Assembly: GCA_017625405.1 (NCBI GenBank)
Contig: JAGALB010000034.1
Location: 1-48,042, forward strand
Direction: 5' to 3'
Length of the DNA stretch: 48,042 nt
Source of the DNA: Ruminiclostridium sp.
GTDB taxonomy: Bacteria > Bacillota > Clostridia > Oscillospirales > Ruminococcaceae
Part shown: positions 33,122 through 41,886 of the stretch, piece after piece
Position numbering within the stretch: position 1 is the stretch's first letter
How the letters are laid out: each line of letters opens with the position of its first letter
Notes under the pieces: generated by a model
What the model saw: only the letters and a program-made list of their open reading frames with translations
Databases searched by the model: none
Told to the model about the DNA's origin: nothing
Position numbers and translations under genes: made by a program

Positions 33122-33817
33122 ATGAGTTTTGGTCAGAATCTGCAGTTTTTAAGAAAAATGAGAAACGGAATGACGCAGGAGGAGCTTGCCGAAAGGATGA
33201 ATGTCAGCAGACAGACTGTGTCCAAGTGGGAGCTTGATTCCGCATATCCCGAAATTGAAAAGATAATTGACTTGTGCAATCTTTTTTCCTGCTCTATGGA
33301 TCAGCTGATAAGAGAAGATATGAATGTCATCAATGAGGCTTATTCCGATATACGCTGTGAATGGGTGGAGGCTTTCAGCTATATCCGCTATGCAGTTATC
33401 AGCACCGAGCCTGAAAATGATGCAAAGAATCATGTAATCGGCTGGGCGGAAAATCTGAAAGTAGAAAATCCGCAGATTATAGGCTGGGATTTTCCTGTGC
33501 TGTCACAGGAACAGATAAATGTCTACAATATGCATGGATATGCTGCGGCACTTATTCTTGAAGATGGCAAGGAATACAGCCTGCCTGAAAATGCGGAGGT
33601 TCTCAGTCAGAAAAGGCAGAGATATGCTGCCATTACTATCAGGGCCCCTTTTAAAGCTCCGTTCTATATTATCCCCAATGCATACAAGACTCTTATTTCC
33701 TATATTGACGCAAACGGTATTCCACATAAGGACAGCAGGGATATAATCTGCTGCTTTGAAAAGGAATACAAGCTTGACGGTACAGATTATATGGATGTCT
33801 ATATAGCAATAGAGTAA
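33122..33817 (+). CDS. XRE-family regulator with effector-binding C-terminal domain
   Basis: This 231-residue protein has an N-terminal helix-turn-helix (MTQEELAERMNVSRQTVSKWELDSAYPEIEKI, residues 17-50) and a C-terminal region (90-231) with YAAITIRAPF and a DxYIAIE end, suggesting a GyrI/SOUL-like small-molecule binding fold. I start at 33122 (GAAAGGCGG upstream); the 21 residues before it have no family support. A TATAAT at 33091 may be its -10 box. Target genes are unknown. Confidence 0.85.
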   Translation: MSFGQNLQFLRKMRNGMTQEELAERMNVSRQTVSKWELDSAYPEIEKIIDLCNLFSCSMDQLIREDMNVINEAYSDIRCEWVEAFSYIRYAVISTEPENDAKNHVIGWAENLKVENPQIIGWDFPVLSQEQINVYNMHGYAAALILEDGKEYSLPENAEVLSQKRQRYAAITIRAPFKAPFYIIPNAYKTLISYIDANGIPHKDSRDIICCFEKEYKLDGTDYMDVYIAIE

Positions 33818-33860
33818 AATTTAAGCGGCGCGCTTAATGCGTCCGCCATATAGAAGTTTT

Positions 33861-33890
33861 TAACCCCGCCGTTTTGCAACTGCGGGGTTA
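33861..33890 (+). terminator. Terminator-like hairpin after the XRE regulator
   Basis: TAACCCCGC pairs with GCGGGGTTA across a 12-base loop. A smaller palindrome TTAAGCG-GCG-CGCTTAA (33821-33837) lies between it and the stop. The T-run is weak. Confidence 0.55.
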
Positions 33891-33966
33891 GCTGTTTCTT
33901 ATAAAAGGCGGGAACTGCCCAAAGGGGTTCCCTTTAGTACGGGTGCGGTACAGCAGTATTGTATAT

Positions 33967-34014
33967 CCTGCCGTTTTTCCTGTTCTGATAAAGCAGAATA
34001 TTTTAAAAGGCAGG
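33967..34014 (+). repeat. 48-bp dispersed repeat, copy A
   Basis: The unit begins CCTGCC and ends GGCAGG. It matches 39463-39510 at 41 of 48 positions with no gaps. A related AAAAGGCGGGAACTGCCC occurs at 33903. GC-rich hairpins (34021-34039) follow. Confidence 0.75.
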
Positions 34015-34054
34015 AACTGCCCAAGGCGGCACGCCTTGGCACGCCGCTTTTTAT

Positions 34055-34615
34055 TTATTCTTCTTCGTTCAGAATATCAATGACCTCGTCAGGCTTTTCT
34101 ACAAAGCACAGACCCTCGTTCATCATAATGATAAGCACCTTTTCGCCTTTTTTTATATCGGTTTCGTTTTCCGAAAGTGCAGGGCGAGTGTATCTGCGGT
34201 TTTTGTAAAGAAATTCAATTTCCCCGTAGCCGTCGCCGTCAATATCCTCTGTGCAGGTGGCTTCGGTACCGCTTAAATCCTCCTCTTTAGGAATGGGTCT
34301 GCTTCTGATTTTCCGAAGTATACGGACAACAGCAAAATTCATGAACATACCGCACATTACGCTGACGGGAAAGCTTATGAGAGCGTTCACCTGAAGCAGG
34401 GACATCAGGATTCCCGATACGCCCAGTGCCATGAAGAACAGGCAAAGCAGGGTAATGTTGTGAGGAATGAAATCCTCGGTGGGAATAATTCTGCCTTTTA
34501 TATTATGAAGCCGTGATTCCATTCCGAAGGAACGGATTTTTTCCATATAACGGAGAATAATATCAATTGTAAAGGCAACCGCAGAAACTATGGTTACCAT
34601 AACGTAAAAAATCAT
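34055..34615 (-). CDS. NfeD-like membrane protein
   Basis: This 186-residue protein has an N-terminal hydrophobic segment (3-22), two central membrane segments (about 53-75 and 80-100) and a C-terminal soluble domain with IDGDGYGEIEFLYKNRRYTRPAL and IKKGEKVLIIMMNEGLCFV, which resembles the OB-fold of NfeD proteins. It overlaps the CorC/HlyC gene (TGATG), so the two probably act together in the membrane. The assignment to NfeD is by pattern only. Confidence 0.65.
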   Translation of the reverse strand: MIFYVMVTIVSAVAFTIDIILRYMEKIRSFGMESRLHNIKGRIIPTEDFIPHNITLLCLFFMALGVSGILMSLLQVNALISFPVSVMCGMFMNFAVVRILRKIRSRPIPKEEDLSGTEATCTEDIDGDGYGEIEFLYKNRRYTRPALSENETDIKKGEKVLIIMMNEGLCFVEKPDEVIDILNEEE

Positions 34616-35889
34616 CAGTTCTTGTTATCCTGAGTAATGATTTCAAACTGCACCGTGCCCACTCTGAAATCTTCCAGTGATTTTACGGTAATAATGAAAT
34701 CGTCTGTTCTGATTGAGTCGTTTTCTTCGGGGATTCTTCCGAAAAGCTCGAAAAGCCATCCGCCTACGGTATTGCTTTCGGTGTCGATGCGGAAATCCAT
34801 AGCTCTTGCTTCAAAGAAACGGTTGAAGTCGTTCTGCGAAACCTCGCCGCTTGTTTCAAAAACGGTTTCGGAAATGAATTTTACGGGAGCTGTGATTTCA
34901 TCGCTTTCGTCCCAGATTTCGCCTACAAGCTCTTCGATTATATCTTCAAGGGTAACGATACCTTCAGTACCGCCGTACTGGTCAACAACAACCGCAAGAT
35001 GAAGCTTGTTCTTCTGCATCTGCTTCAGTACGTCGGAAATCTTCATAAGATTAGGGATATGAAGTGTATCCTGCATTATATCGCTGATTGTAAAGCTTTC
35101 GCCACGTACGATCTTTTCAAAGAAATCATGCTGTGTGATTACGCCCACAATGTGGTCCACAGTCTTTTCATATACGGGAAGACGTGAGTACTGTTCCTTT
35201 ATAAAGAGATCCTTTACCTTTTCTGTATCGGAGTTTATTTCAACCGCAACAATGTTGACTCTGGGGGTGATGACTTCGGAAACAATTGTTTCATCAAATT
35301 CCAGAGCGCTTCTTACAAGGCTGCCTTCCTGCTCTTCGAGAACGCCCTCGTCTTCGATTTCGTCAATAATGCTGATAAGCTCCTGCTCGGTCATGCTTAC
35401 TTCCTTATTCTTGCTTGCGAAGAGCTTGTTTGCGCCCTTCTGGAGCAGTATGAATACTGCTGAAAGGGGAGTGAATACCGTCATAAGGAATGACATTATT
35501 CCGCTGATTCCGCAGGCAAAGCTTTCTGCGTGGGATTTCGCAAGGGTTTTCGGAAGGATTTCGCCGAAAATAAGTACAACGATTGTAACAACTACGGTAG
35601 AAGCCACAGAGCCTTTGTCTGCATCCTTGAGAAGGTCAATAAACAGAACCGTAGCAAGTGAAGATGTAAGGATATTTACAATATTGTTGCCGATTAGGAT
35701 TGTTGTAAGGGTTTTGTCGTATTTTTCAATTATTTTTAGGGCACGGGCTGCGGATTTCTTTCCGTTTTCAGCCTTGCTTCTGAGCCTTATCTTGTTTGCG
35801 CTGGTGTAAGCTGTTTCCGATGCCGAGAAGAATGCGGAAAAGACAATCATAAAAAAGATAATTACAAGCGTCCCTATGTGTTGGTCCAT
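34615..35889 (-). CDS. CNNM/CBS-domain membrane protein (HlyC/CorC family)
   Basis: This 424-residue protein has the CNNM transmembrane domain (residues 1-185, FFSASETAYTSANKIRLR then LIGNNIVNILTSS), a pair of CBS domains (about 200-330: VITPRVNIVAVE, SRLPVYEKTVDHIVGVI, HLAVVVDQYGGTEGIVTLEDIIEELVG) and a C-terminal CorC_HlyC domain (about 345-420). The family is linked to Mg2+/Co2+ efflux; haemolysin activity is not implied. AAAGGAC lies 13 bp before the ATG. Confidence 0.93.
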   Translation of the reverse strand: MDQHIGTLVIIFFMIVFSAFFSASETAYTSANKIRLRSKAENGKKSAARALKIIEKYDKTLTTILIGNNIVNILTSSLATVLFIDLLKDADKGSVASTVVVTIVVLIFGEILPKTLAKSHAESFACGISGIMSFLMTVFTPLSAVFILLQKGANKLFASKNKEVSMTEQELISIIDEIEDEGVLEEQEGSLVRSALEFDETIVSEVITPRVNIVAVEINSDTEKVKDLFIKEQYSRLPVYEKTVDHIVGVITQHDFFEKIVRGESFTISDIMQDTLHIPNLMKISDVLKQMQKNKLHLAVVVDQYGGTEGIVTLEDIIEELVGEIWDESDEITAPVKFISETVFETSGEVSQNDFNRFFEARAMDFRIDTESNTVGGWLFELFGRIPEENDSIRTDDFIITVKSLEDFRVGTVQFEIITQDNKN

Positions 35890-36016
35890 GATGAAATTTT
35901 TGTCCTTTCGTAATTAAAAAAATATTTATTGCTTCTGCAATATTCTATATTATCTCACATTTCCGCTTTTATGTCAAGTAAACTGCAAATCCTTTGCCGA
36001 AAATTTACAAACCCCC

Positions 36017-36044
36017 TTGACAATAATTGAAAACGTGATATAAT
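36017..36044 (+). promoter_or_regulatory. Promoter of htpG
   Basis: TTGACA (36017-36022) and TATAAT (36039-36044) are separated by 16 bp, with the CIRCE operator beginning 5 bp further on. Confidence 0.85.
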
Positions 36045-36048
36045 ATGT

Positions 36049-36075
36049 TTAGCACTCTTAATAAGAGAGTGCTAA
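36049..36075. promoter_or_regulatory. CIRCE element (HrcA operator)
   Basis: TTAGCACTC-N9-GAGTGCTAA matches the CIRCE consensus at every arm position. HrcA binding here would block htpG initiation until heat stress. Confidence 0.95.
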
Positions 36076-36111
36076 AACTGCAATACTACAAAAGAAAGGT
36101 CTTGATGTAAA

Positions 36112-37998
36112 ATGGCAAAAAAGCAGTTCAAGGCAGAGTCCAAGCGACTTCTGGATATGATGATAAACTCCATATACACACATAAGGAGATTTTTTTACG
36201 TGAGCTTATTTCCAATGCGAGCGACGCTATGGATAAGCTTTATTTCAAGTCTATGCAGGAAAATCTCGGTATCACACGTGATAACCTTGAAATTTTCCTT
36301 ACTGTTGACCGTGAAAACCGTGTTATCACAATTAAGGATAACGGTATCGGTATGAATAAGGAAGAGCTTGAAAACAATCTGGGTGTCATTGCGCAGTCCG
36401 GTTCTTTCAAGTTCAAGCAGGAAAACACAGATACAGACAAGGACGAGGTTGATGTAATCGGTCAGTTCGGTGTAGGCTTCTATTCCGCATTCATGGTTGC
36501 CAAAAAGGTTGTTGTGGAAACAAAGAAGTATGGCGAAGAAACCGCATACCGCTGGGAATCCGAAGGCGTTGACGGCTATACCGTAAAGGAAACCGAAAAG
36601 GACGATTACGGCACACTTATTACTCTTTATATCAAGGATAACACCGAGGAAGAGGATTACGACGACTTTACAATGGAATACAAAATCAGAGGTCTTGTAT
36701 CCAAGTATTCCGACTACATCCGCTATCCTATCAAGATGAATGTTTCACATTCCCACCTTAAAGAAGGTACAGAGGACGAGTATGAAACTCATACCCACCT
36801 TGAAACCCTCAACAGCATGGTGCCTATCTGGAAGAAGAACAAGAGCGAGCTTACAGACGAGCAGTACAACGAATTCTACAAGGAAAAATTCATGGATTTT
36901 GCTGACCCTGCAATCCGCATTCATTCCAGAACTGAGGGTACAGCTACCTACAACGCACTTTTGTTTATTCCTTCCCGTGCGCCTTTTGACTACTATTCAA
37001 AGGAATACGAAAAGGGCTTACAGCTTTATTCCAGCGGCGTTCTTATTATGGACAAGTGCTCCGATCTGCTTCCTGACTATTTCAGCTTTGTAAAGGGTCT
37101 TGTTGACAGTGAGGACTTATCCCTCAACATCTCCCGTGAAATGCTCCAGCACGACAGACAGCTGAAGCTCATCGCCAAGAGCATTGAAAGAACAATCAGA
37201 AACGAACTTAAAAAGACTCTTACCAATGACCGTGAAAAGTACGAGGCATTCTGGAAGAATTTCGGCTTACAGATAAAGTACGGTCTTTACAATAACTACG
37301 GAATGGACAAGGAAAATCTCAAGGATTTACTCCTGTTCTATTCCTCCGCAGAAAAGAAGCTTACAACCCTTTCCGAATACGTAACACGTATGAAGGAAGG
37401 TCAGGAAATCATCTATTTCGCAAGCGGCGAAAGCGTTGCGAAGATTGACTCTCTTCCCCAGACAGAAATGCTCAAGGAAAAGGGCTACGAAATCCTTTAT
37501 CTTACCGATAATGTTGACGAATTCGCCCTCCAGATGCTTGTGGAATATGAGGGTAAGGAATTCAAGTCGGTACAGTCCAGCGACGTAGACTTTGAAACAG
37601 AAGAGGAAAAGGCAAAGAAGAAGGAAACCCTCGAACAGAACCGTGATATGCTTGAGGAAATGAAGAAGGCTCTCGGCGATAAGGTTGCCGATGTACGTAT
37701 TTCCGCAAGACTGCGTTCACACCCTGTATGCCTTACCAGCGACGGTGCATTCTCCCTCGAAATGGAAAAGATTTTAGGCAGTATGCCCGATGCGGGACAG
37801 AACAAGCCCAAGGCAGACAAGGTTCTCGAAATCAACGCAAACCACGCTATTTTTGAAAAGCTCCGCTTCCTTTGCGATAACGACAAGGAAAAGCTTGCGG
37901 TATATGCGGATATTCTCTTTACTCAGGCTATGCTTATTGAGGGTATGGCAATCGAAGACCCCGTTGATTACTGCAATAAGGTCTGCGGACTGATGTAA
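36112..37998 (+). CDS. htpG: Chaperone HtpG (Hsp90)
   Basis: This 628-residue cytosolic Hsp90 has the GHKL ATPase domain with ELISNASDAMDKL (about 25-37), DNGIGMNKEEL and GQFGVGFYSAFMVA, a middle domain with NISREMLQHDRQLK, and a C-terminal dimerisation domain. Full length for the family. AAAGG precedes the ATG. CIRCE upstream shows HrcA control. Confidence 0.98.
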   Translation: MAKKQFKAESKRLLDMMINSIYTHKEIFLRELISNASDAMDKLYFKSMQENLGITRDNLEIFLTVDRENRVITIKDNGIGMNKEELENNLGVIAQSGSFKFKQENTDTDKDEVDVIGQFGVGFYSAFMVAKKVVVETKKYGEETAYRWESEGVDGYTVKETEKDDYGTLITLYIKDNTEEEDYDDFTMEYKIRGLVSKYSDYIRYPIKMNVSHSHLKEGTEDEYETHTHLETLNSMVPIWKKNKSELTDEQYNEFYKEKFMDFADPAIRIHSRTEGTATYNALLFIPSRAPFDYYSKEYEKGLQLYSSGVLIMDKCSDLLPDYFSFVKGLVDSEDLSLNISREMLQHDRQLKLIAKSIERTIRNELKKTLTNDREKYEAFWKNFGLQIKYGLYNNYGMDKENLKDLLLFYSSAEKKLTTLSEYVTRMKEGQEIIYFASGESVAKIDSLPQTEMLKEKGYEILYLTDNVDEFALQMLVEYEGKEFKSVQSSDVDFETEEEKAKKKETLEQNRDMLEEMKKALGDKVADVRISARLRSHPVCLTSDGAFSLEMEKILGSMPDAGQNKPKADKVLEINANHAIFEKLRFLCDNDKEKLAVYADILFTQAMLIEGMAIEDPVDYCNKVCGLM

Positions 37999-38001
37999 TT
38001 T

Positions 38002-38107
38002 CAGTGAAAAATGAATAGTGAACAGTGAATAGTTGAGGAGTCGGCTTTTGCCGACAGGTTTTAAATATACGCCCTGAGGGCATTCCTTAACCTTTCACTT
38101 TTCACTG
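38002..38107. repeat. Multi-hairpin palindromic element after htpG
   Basis: The outer arms CAGTGAAAA (38002-38010) and TTTTCACTG (38099-38107) are perfect. A second imperfect helix brings GTGAATAGTTGAGGA against TCCTTAACCTTTCAC. Inside lie GTCGGC-TTTT-GCCGAC and GCCC-TGA-GGGC. The right end runs into a T-tract, so it may also end htpG transcription. The gap 37999-38331 otherwise holds only the rplJ promoter and leader. Confidence 0.7.
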
Positions 38108-38139
38108 CAATTTTTTATTAAAAAATTTCTGAAAAACTA

Positions 38140-38168
38140 TTGACAACCCATATTTTATATGTTATAAT
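38140..38168 (+). promoter_or_regulatory. Promoter of the rplJ-rplL operon
   Basis: A perfect TTGACA (38140-38145), 17-bp spacer and TATAAT (38163-38168) precede the L10 leader. Confidence 0.9.
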
Positions 38169-38171
38169 AAT

Positions 38172-38284
38172 CAAGCTGTTCTAAAGACAGCAGGTTGCGT
38201 TACGCACTAACGGTTTATACCGCCTGCCGAGGAATGGGAAGATATGAAACTATCGTCCTGCCGTCTTTAGCGGCGGGATTTTTT
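38172..38284 (+). promoter_or_regulatory. Ribosomal protein L10 leader
   Basis: The leader has the features of the L10 autoregulatory RNA of Bacillota: AAAGACAGCAGG near its 5' end, later CGCCTGCCGAGGAATGG, and a terminator (CCTGCCG-TCTTTAG-CGGCGGG then seven Ts, 38257-38284). AGACAGCAGG and CTGCCGTCTTT can pair as an antiterminator. Binding of L10(L12)4 is known to favour the terminator. Confidence 0.85.
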
Positions 38285-38331
38285 ATATTTCCTGCTTATG
38301 TAACAGCAAAAATTTACAAGGAGGAAAATTC

Positions 38332-38844
38332 ATGGCAAGCGAGAAGATTTTACAGGCTAAACAGCAGTACGTTGACGAACTCGCAGCAAAGCTTGAAAAG
38401 GCTGCTGGCGGTGTTATCGTTGACTACCGTGGAATCACAGTTGCTGATGATACCGTACTTCGTAAGGAGCTCAGAGAAGCAGGTGTTGAATACTTTGTAG
38501 TTAAGAACACACTCTTAAAGAGAGCTGCTGAAAAGGTTGGTATCGCAGGTCTTGACGAGCATCTCGAAGGCACAACAGCTATCGCTCTTCACGAAGAAGA
38601 CATCATTGCTGGTCCTAAGATTCTCTTCAAGCAGGTAGAAAAGTCCAAGGGTGCTTTTTCCGTTAAGGTAGGCTTCATCGGTAAGGATGCAATCACAGCT
38701 TCCGAAGTTGAAGAATACGCAAAGCTCCCCAGCAAGGAAACTCTTGTTTCCAAGCTTCTCTTCATGCTTCAGTCTCCTATGCAGAGACTTGCAATCGCAG
38801 CAAGCGAAATTGCAAAGAAGCAGGAAAACGGCGAAGTTGCTTAA
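38332..38844 (+). CDS. rplJ: 50S ribosomal protein L10
   Basis: This 170-residue stalk base protein binds 23S rRNA through its N-terminal domain (VDYRGITVADDTVLRKELREAGVEYFVVKNTLLKRA) and L7/L12 dimers through the C-terminal helix (SPMQRLAIAASEIAKKQ). AAGGAGG precedes the ATG. The usual upstream rplK-rplA are not here. Confidence 0.98.
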   Translation: MASEKILQAKQQYVDELAAKLEKAAGGVIVDYRGITVADDTVLRKELREAGVEYFVVKNTLLKRAAEKVGIAGLDEHLEGTTAIALHEEDIIAGPKILFKQVEKSKGAFSVKVGFIGKDAITASEVEEYAKLPSKETLVSKLLFMLQSPMQRLAIAASEIAKKQENGEVA

Positions 38845-38914
38845 TTTATGCAACGAGGCAGCATAGTGCTGCTTAAACAATCAACAAAATTATTAATTAT
38901 GGAGGAACATTAAA

Positions 38915-39295
38915 ATGGCTTCAGAAAAGGTTTTAGCTTTAGTAGAAAGCGTTAAGGAATTAACAGTATTAGAACTCAACGATTTAGTAAAGGCATTAGA
39001 AGAAGAATTCGGCGTATCCGCTGCTGCTATGGTAGCTGCTGGTCCTGCTGCTGGCGGTGCTGCTGCTGGTGCTGCTGAAGAAAAGACAGAATTCGACGTA
39101 ATTCTTGCTTCCTTCGGCGAAAAGAAGATGGACGTTATCAAGGCAGTTAAGGATATCTGCGGTCTTGGTCTTAAGGAATCCAAGGAACTCGTTGAAGCAG
39201 CTCCTAAGGCTCTTAAGGAAGGCGTTGCTAAGGCAGAAGCTGAAGAAATCAAGGCTAAGCTCGAAGCAGCTGGCGCTACTGTTGAACTCAAGTAA
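38915..39295 (+). CDS. rplL: 50S ribosomal protein L7/L12
   Basis: This 126-residue stalk protein has an N-terminal dimerisation domain, an Ala/Gly hinge ([17 protein letters not shown]) and the C-terminal factor-binding domain ([35 protein letters not shown]). GGAGG precedes the ATG. It ends the operon at a strong terminator; rpoB does not follow in this window. Confidence 0.98.
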   Translation: MASEKVLALVESVKELTVLELNDLVKALEEEFGVSAAAMVAAGPAAGGAAAGAAEEKTEFDVILASFGEKKMDVIKAVKDICGLGLKESKELVEAAPKALKEGVAKAEAEEIKAKLEAAGATVELK

Positions 39296-39316
39296 GTTTA
39301 CTTATTCAGCCGAATC

Positions 39317-39345
39317 AAAGGCGGTACGTTTGTACCGCCTTTTTG
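39317..39345 (+). terminator. Intrinsic terminator of rplL
   Basis: AAAGGCGGTAC-GTTT-GTACCGCCTTT followed by Ts. The rest of 39346-39600 is GC-rich repeat sequence, including a 15-bp direct repeat ACAGGCGCCTCGCCT at 39418 and 39518, and no gene. Confidence 0.92.
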
Positions 39346-39462
39346 TTTTGCCTGTAAAATGGCAAGAACTATAAATATCAGACGCAGGCACCGGGACAGG
39401 CAGGCGCAGGAACCGGCACAGGCGCCTCGCCTTTGGTTATGCTGTAAAGCAAGGGGTTTTAT

Positions 39463-39510
39463 CCTGCCGTTGTACATGCTCTGATAAAGCTGAATATTGA
39501 AAAAGGCAGG
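39463..39510 (+). repeat. 48-bp dispersed repeat, copy B
   Basis: This unit is 41 of 48 identical to 33967-34014, with the same CCTGCC/GGCAGG ends. It is followed by the second copy of the 15-bp direct repeat. Confidence 0.75.
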
Positions 39511-39610
39511 AAGTGGGACAGGCGCCTCGCCTGATTTGTGTAAATAGTGCATTATATTATGCCTTATTTGTCATAAATATCTAAATATCGGCAAAACTAT
39601 GGTATTTCTA

Positions 39611-39639
39611 TTGACAAAAATATGTAAAAAGGTTATAAT
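39611..39639 (+). promoter_or_regulatory. Promoter of the hydrogenase-MCP gene
   Basis: A perfect TTGACA, 17-bp spacer and TATAAT lie 71 bp before the start codon. Confidence 0.88.
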
Positions 39640-39710
39640 TAACATGTATAGTTATACTTTGTATCAAGGAAAGATACATATTCAATAATCAAGACAAGTG
39701 AGGTCTCAAA

Positions 39711-41627
39711 ATGTTTGTATCTATTGATAAGGATAAATGCGTAGGCTGTAACGCCTGCATAAGAGCCTGTCCTATAAAGGAAGCCAACGAAGCGCATCTT
39801 GCAGAGGACGGCATGCATTCAATTGTAAATATCAATAAGGATAAATGTATCAGCTGCGGTGAATGTGTCAAGAAGTGTGAACACGGTGCACGTGTATACG
39901 AGGATGATACTGACAGATTCTTCGGTGCGCTCAAGGGCAGAGTAAACATTACTGTTATTGTTGCGCCCGCTTTCCGTCTTACCGAGCCTGATGCTGACGC
40001 CATGCTTGCATTCCTGCGTGATGAGCTTAATGTAAAGCTTATTTATGATGTATCTTTCGGCGCAGATATCTGTACATACATGCATTTAAAGGCAGTAAAG
40101 GAAAAGGTAGTAAGAAAGATTGTATCACAGCCCTGCGCTGCTACCACTGAATATATCCTCAAGCATCGCCACGATATGATTCAGTCCCTTTCTCCCGTTC
40201 ATTCTCCTATATCATGTACAGCTGTTTATCTGCGTAAGTATATGAATATTACAAACGATATTGCTTGTATTTCTCCTTGTATTGCCAAGAAGTTCGAGTT
40301 CAACGAAACAGGACTTGTTCAGTACAATGTTACTTTCAAGCGCTTTGCTGAATACATCCGCAAGCATTATCCCCATTTTGACAAGGAAGCTACTTTCAGG
40401 TTTGATAACCCTGACTGCTACTGTGGTAAGATTTATCCCAAGCCCGGCGGTCTTAAGGAATGTCTTCTTCACGCAGAGCCTTCTCTTACTGTAAGAAACT
40501 GTGAAGGTGTTTCACATGTATACGACGCACTGGATTATTATTACTACAATGCCAAGGAAAACGAAAGACCTGCGGTATTTGATATACTCAGCTGCGCCAA
40601 CGGCTGTATTTCCGGTCCCGGAACAAACTTTGAAGAAGCCGATATGTTCCGTTATCTTTCCGCTGCCGACAGACTTTCCGCAGAAAGCTTTGAAGCACGT
40701 GAAGGTCAGACTGCAAAGAGTTTCAACAAGACAATAGACAAGCAGTTTGATTTATTTGACAAGAAGCTTAAATTTGAAGATTTCATAAGAGATTATGAGC
40801 CCAAGAAGATAGAAGAAAAGCAGATTACCGAACAGGATGTCAAGGACGCTTATACAGCCCTTCTCAAGACAACCAAGGCAGAGCAGAATTTCAACTGCGG
40901 CGCCTGCGGTTACAATTCCTGTGAAGAAATGGCAAATGCTATCGCAATGGGACGTAACGTTCCTCAGAACTGCCACCAGTTCAATGTCCGTCAGGCGGGC
41001 GTTGCTGTTCAGCAGGCCGTAGCGGCAAGTGATGCTGCAAAGGCACAGAACAATATGATTGTCGGCGTTATTGATGATATCGTAGGCGACATCAATCTGA
41101 TCAGAAATGATACAAACAGCATCGGTGAACGCTGTGAAGTCAATAAGACATCTATGGCTACCGTTGAACAGAAGCTTGAAATGCTTCGTGGAAAGTGCGC
41201 TGAAATCGACGGCGCTATCCAGGGTATCATCCATGTAAATGACCTTTATAACAAGATGGCAGGCGCTATCCGCACAATTACCGAGCAGACACATATCCTT
41301 TCGCTCAATGCTTCTGTTGAGGCTGCAAGAGCAGGCGCAGCAGGCAAGACCTTCCAGGTTGTTGCGGGTGAAATCCGTTCTCTTGCTGCAAACACCAAGG
41401 CTACTACCAAGACGGTAGAAGAAAACGATGAAATCGTAAAGGGCGAAACTGCAAAGGTTCTTAAAATTGCTGAGGATATCGAAAGAATGGTAAATGAGCT
41501 TGCACAGGTTATGGAAGAGGTTCAGGAAAACCTCAACAAGACCAACAGCATAGGCGAGAACATTGAAACCGTTGCTGAGGAAATCACAACTTCAACAGAT
41601 GAACTCCGCAGAATGACCAATCAGTAA
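39711..41627 (+). CDS. [FeFe]-hydrogenase-like sensor fused to a chemotaxis (MCP) signalling domain
   Basis: This 638-residue soluble protein has, in order: two 4Fe-4S ferredoxin motifs (CVGCNACIRACP and CISCGECVKKC, residues 11-60); an H-cluster domain with altered motifs SQPCAATTEY (about 140), ISPCIAKKFE (about 190) and LSCANGCISGPG (about 295), keeping the cluster cysteines; a further Fe-S motif CGACGYNSCEEM...NC (about 395-420); and a C-terminal methyl-accepting coiled coil with the tip EQTHILSLNASVEAARAG (about 525-542). Catalytic hydrogenases have TSC at motif 1; the change, plus the MCP module, fits a sensory hydrogenase that reports H2 or redox state to CheA. No membrane segments. 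It stands alone with its own promoter; no che or hydrogenase genes are adjacent. Confidence 0.9.
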   Translation: MFVSIDKDKCVGCNACIRACPIKEANEAHLAEDGMHSIVNINKDKCISCGECVKKCEHGARVYEDDTDRFFGALKGRVNITVIVAPAFRLTEPDADAMLAFLRDELNVKLIYDVSFGADICTYMHLKAVKEKVVRKIVSQPCAATTEYILKHRHDMIQSLSPVHSPISCTAVYLRKYMNITNDIACISPCIAKKFEFNETGLVQYNVTFKRFAEYIRKHYPHFDKEATFRFDNPDCYCGKIYPKPGGLKECLLHAEPSLTVRNCEGVSHVYDALDYYYYNAKENERPAVFDILSCANGCISGPGTNFEEADMFRYLSAADRLSAESFEAREGQTAKSFNKTIDKQFDLFDKKLKFEDFIRDYEPKKIEEKQITEQDVKDAYTALLKTTKAEQNFNCGACGYNSCEEMANAIAMGRNVPQNCHQFNVRQAGVAVQQAVAASDAAKAQNNMIVGVIDDIVGDINLIRNDTNSIGERCEVNKTSMATVEQKLEMLRGKCAEIDGAIQGIIHVNDLYNKMAGAIRTITEQTHILSLNASVEAARAGAAGKTFQVVAGEIRSLAANTKATTKTVEENDEIVKGETAKVLKIAEDIERMVNELAQVMEEVQENLNKTNSIGENIETVAEEITTSTDELRRMTNQ

Positions 41628-41652
41628 AGGTGTATACATAAGATTTATACAG

Positions 41653-41824
41653 ATTATTGAGGAAAACCCTTTTGTAAAAGGGTTTTTCCGGGGCCTCCTT
41701 TCCTAAAACTTCAAATATTAATTACAGCCTGACAGGGTAAACCTGTCGGGCTGTAATTGATATTAAAAGTCTTTGGAAGGGGGTACGGGGGATAACCTTT
41801 CTACAGAAAGGTTTCCTCCGATAA
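41653..41824 (+). repeat. 172-bp dispersed repeat, copy 1
   Basis: The unit starts ATTATTGAGG, has end hairpins AACCCTTTT-GT-AAAAGGGTT and AACCTTTCTACAGAAAGGTT, and a central palindrome ATTACAGCCTGACAGG...CTGTCGGGCTGTAAT. It matches 43271-43441 (inverted) and 47891-48042 (direct). It fills most of the gap 41628-41951, which has no gene. Confidence 0.88.
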
Positions 41825-41886
41825 TGCATATAAATCTTCTGTATACAACATTTTTTCAAATATCGTATTAAATTTTTAAAAAAATG

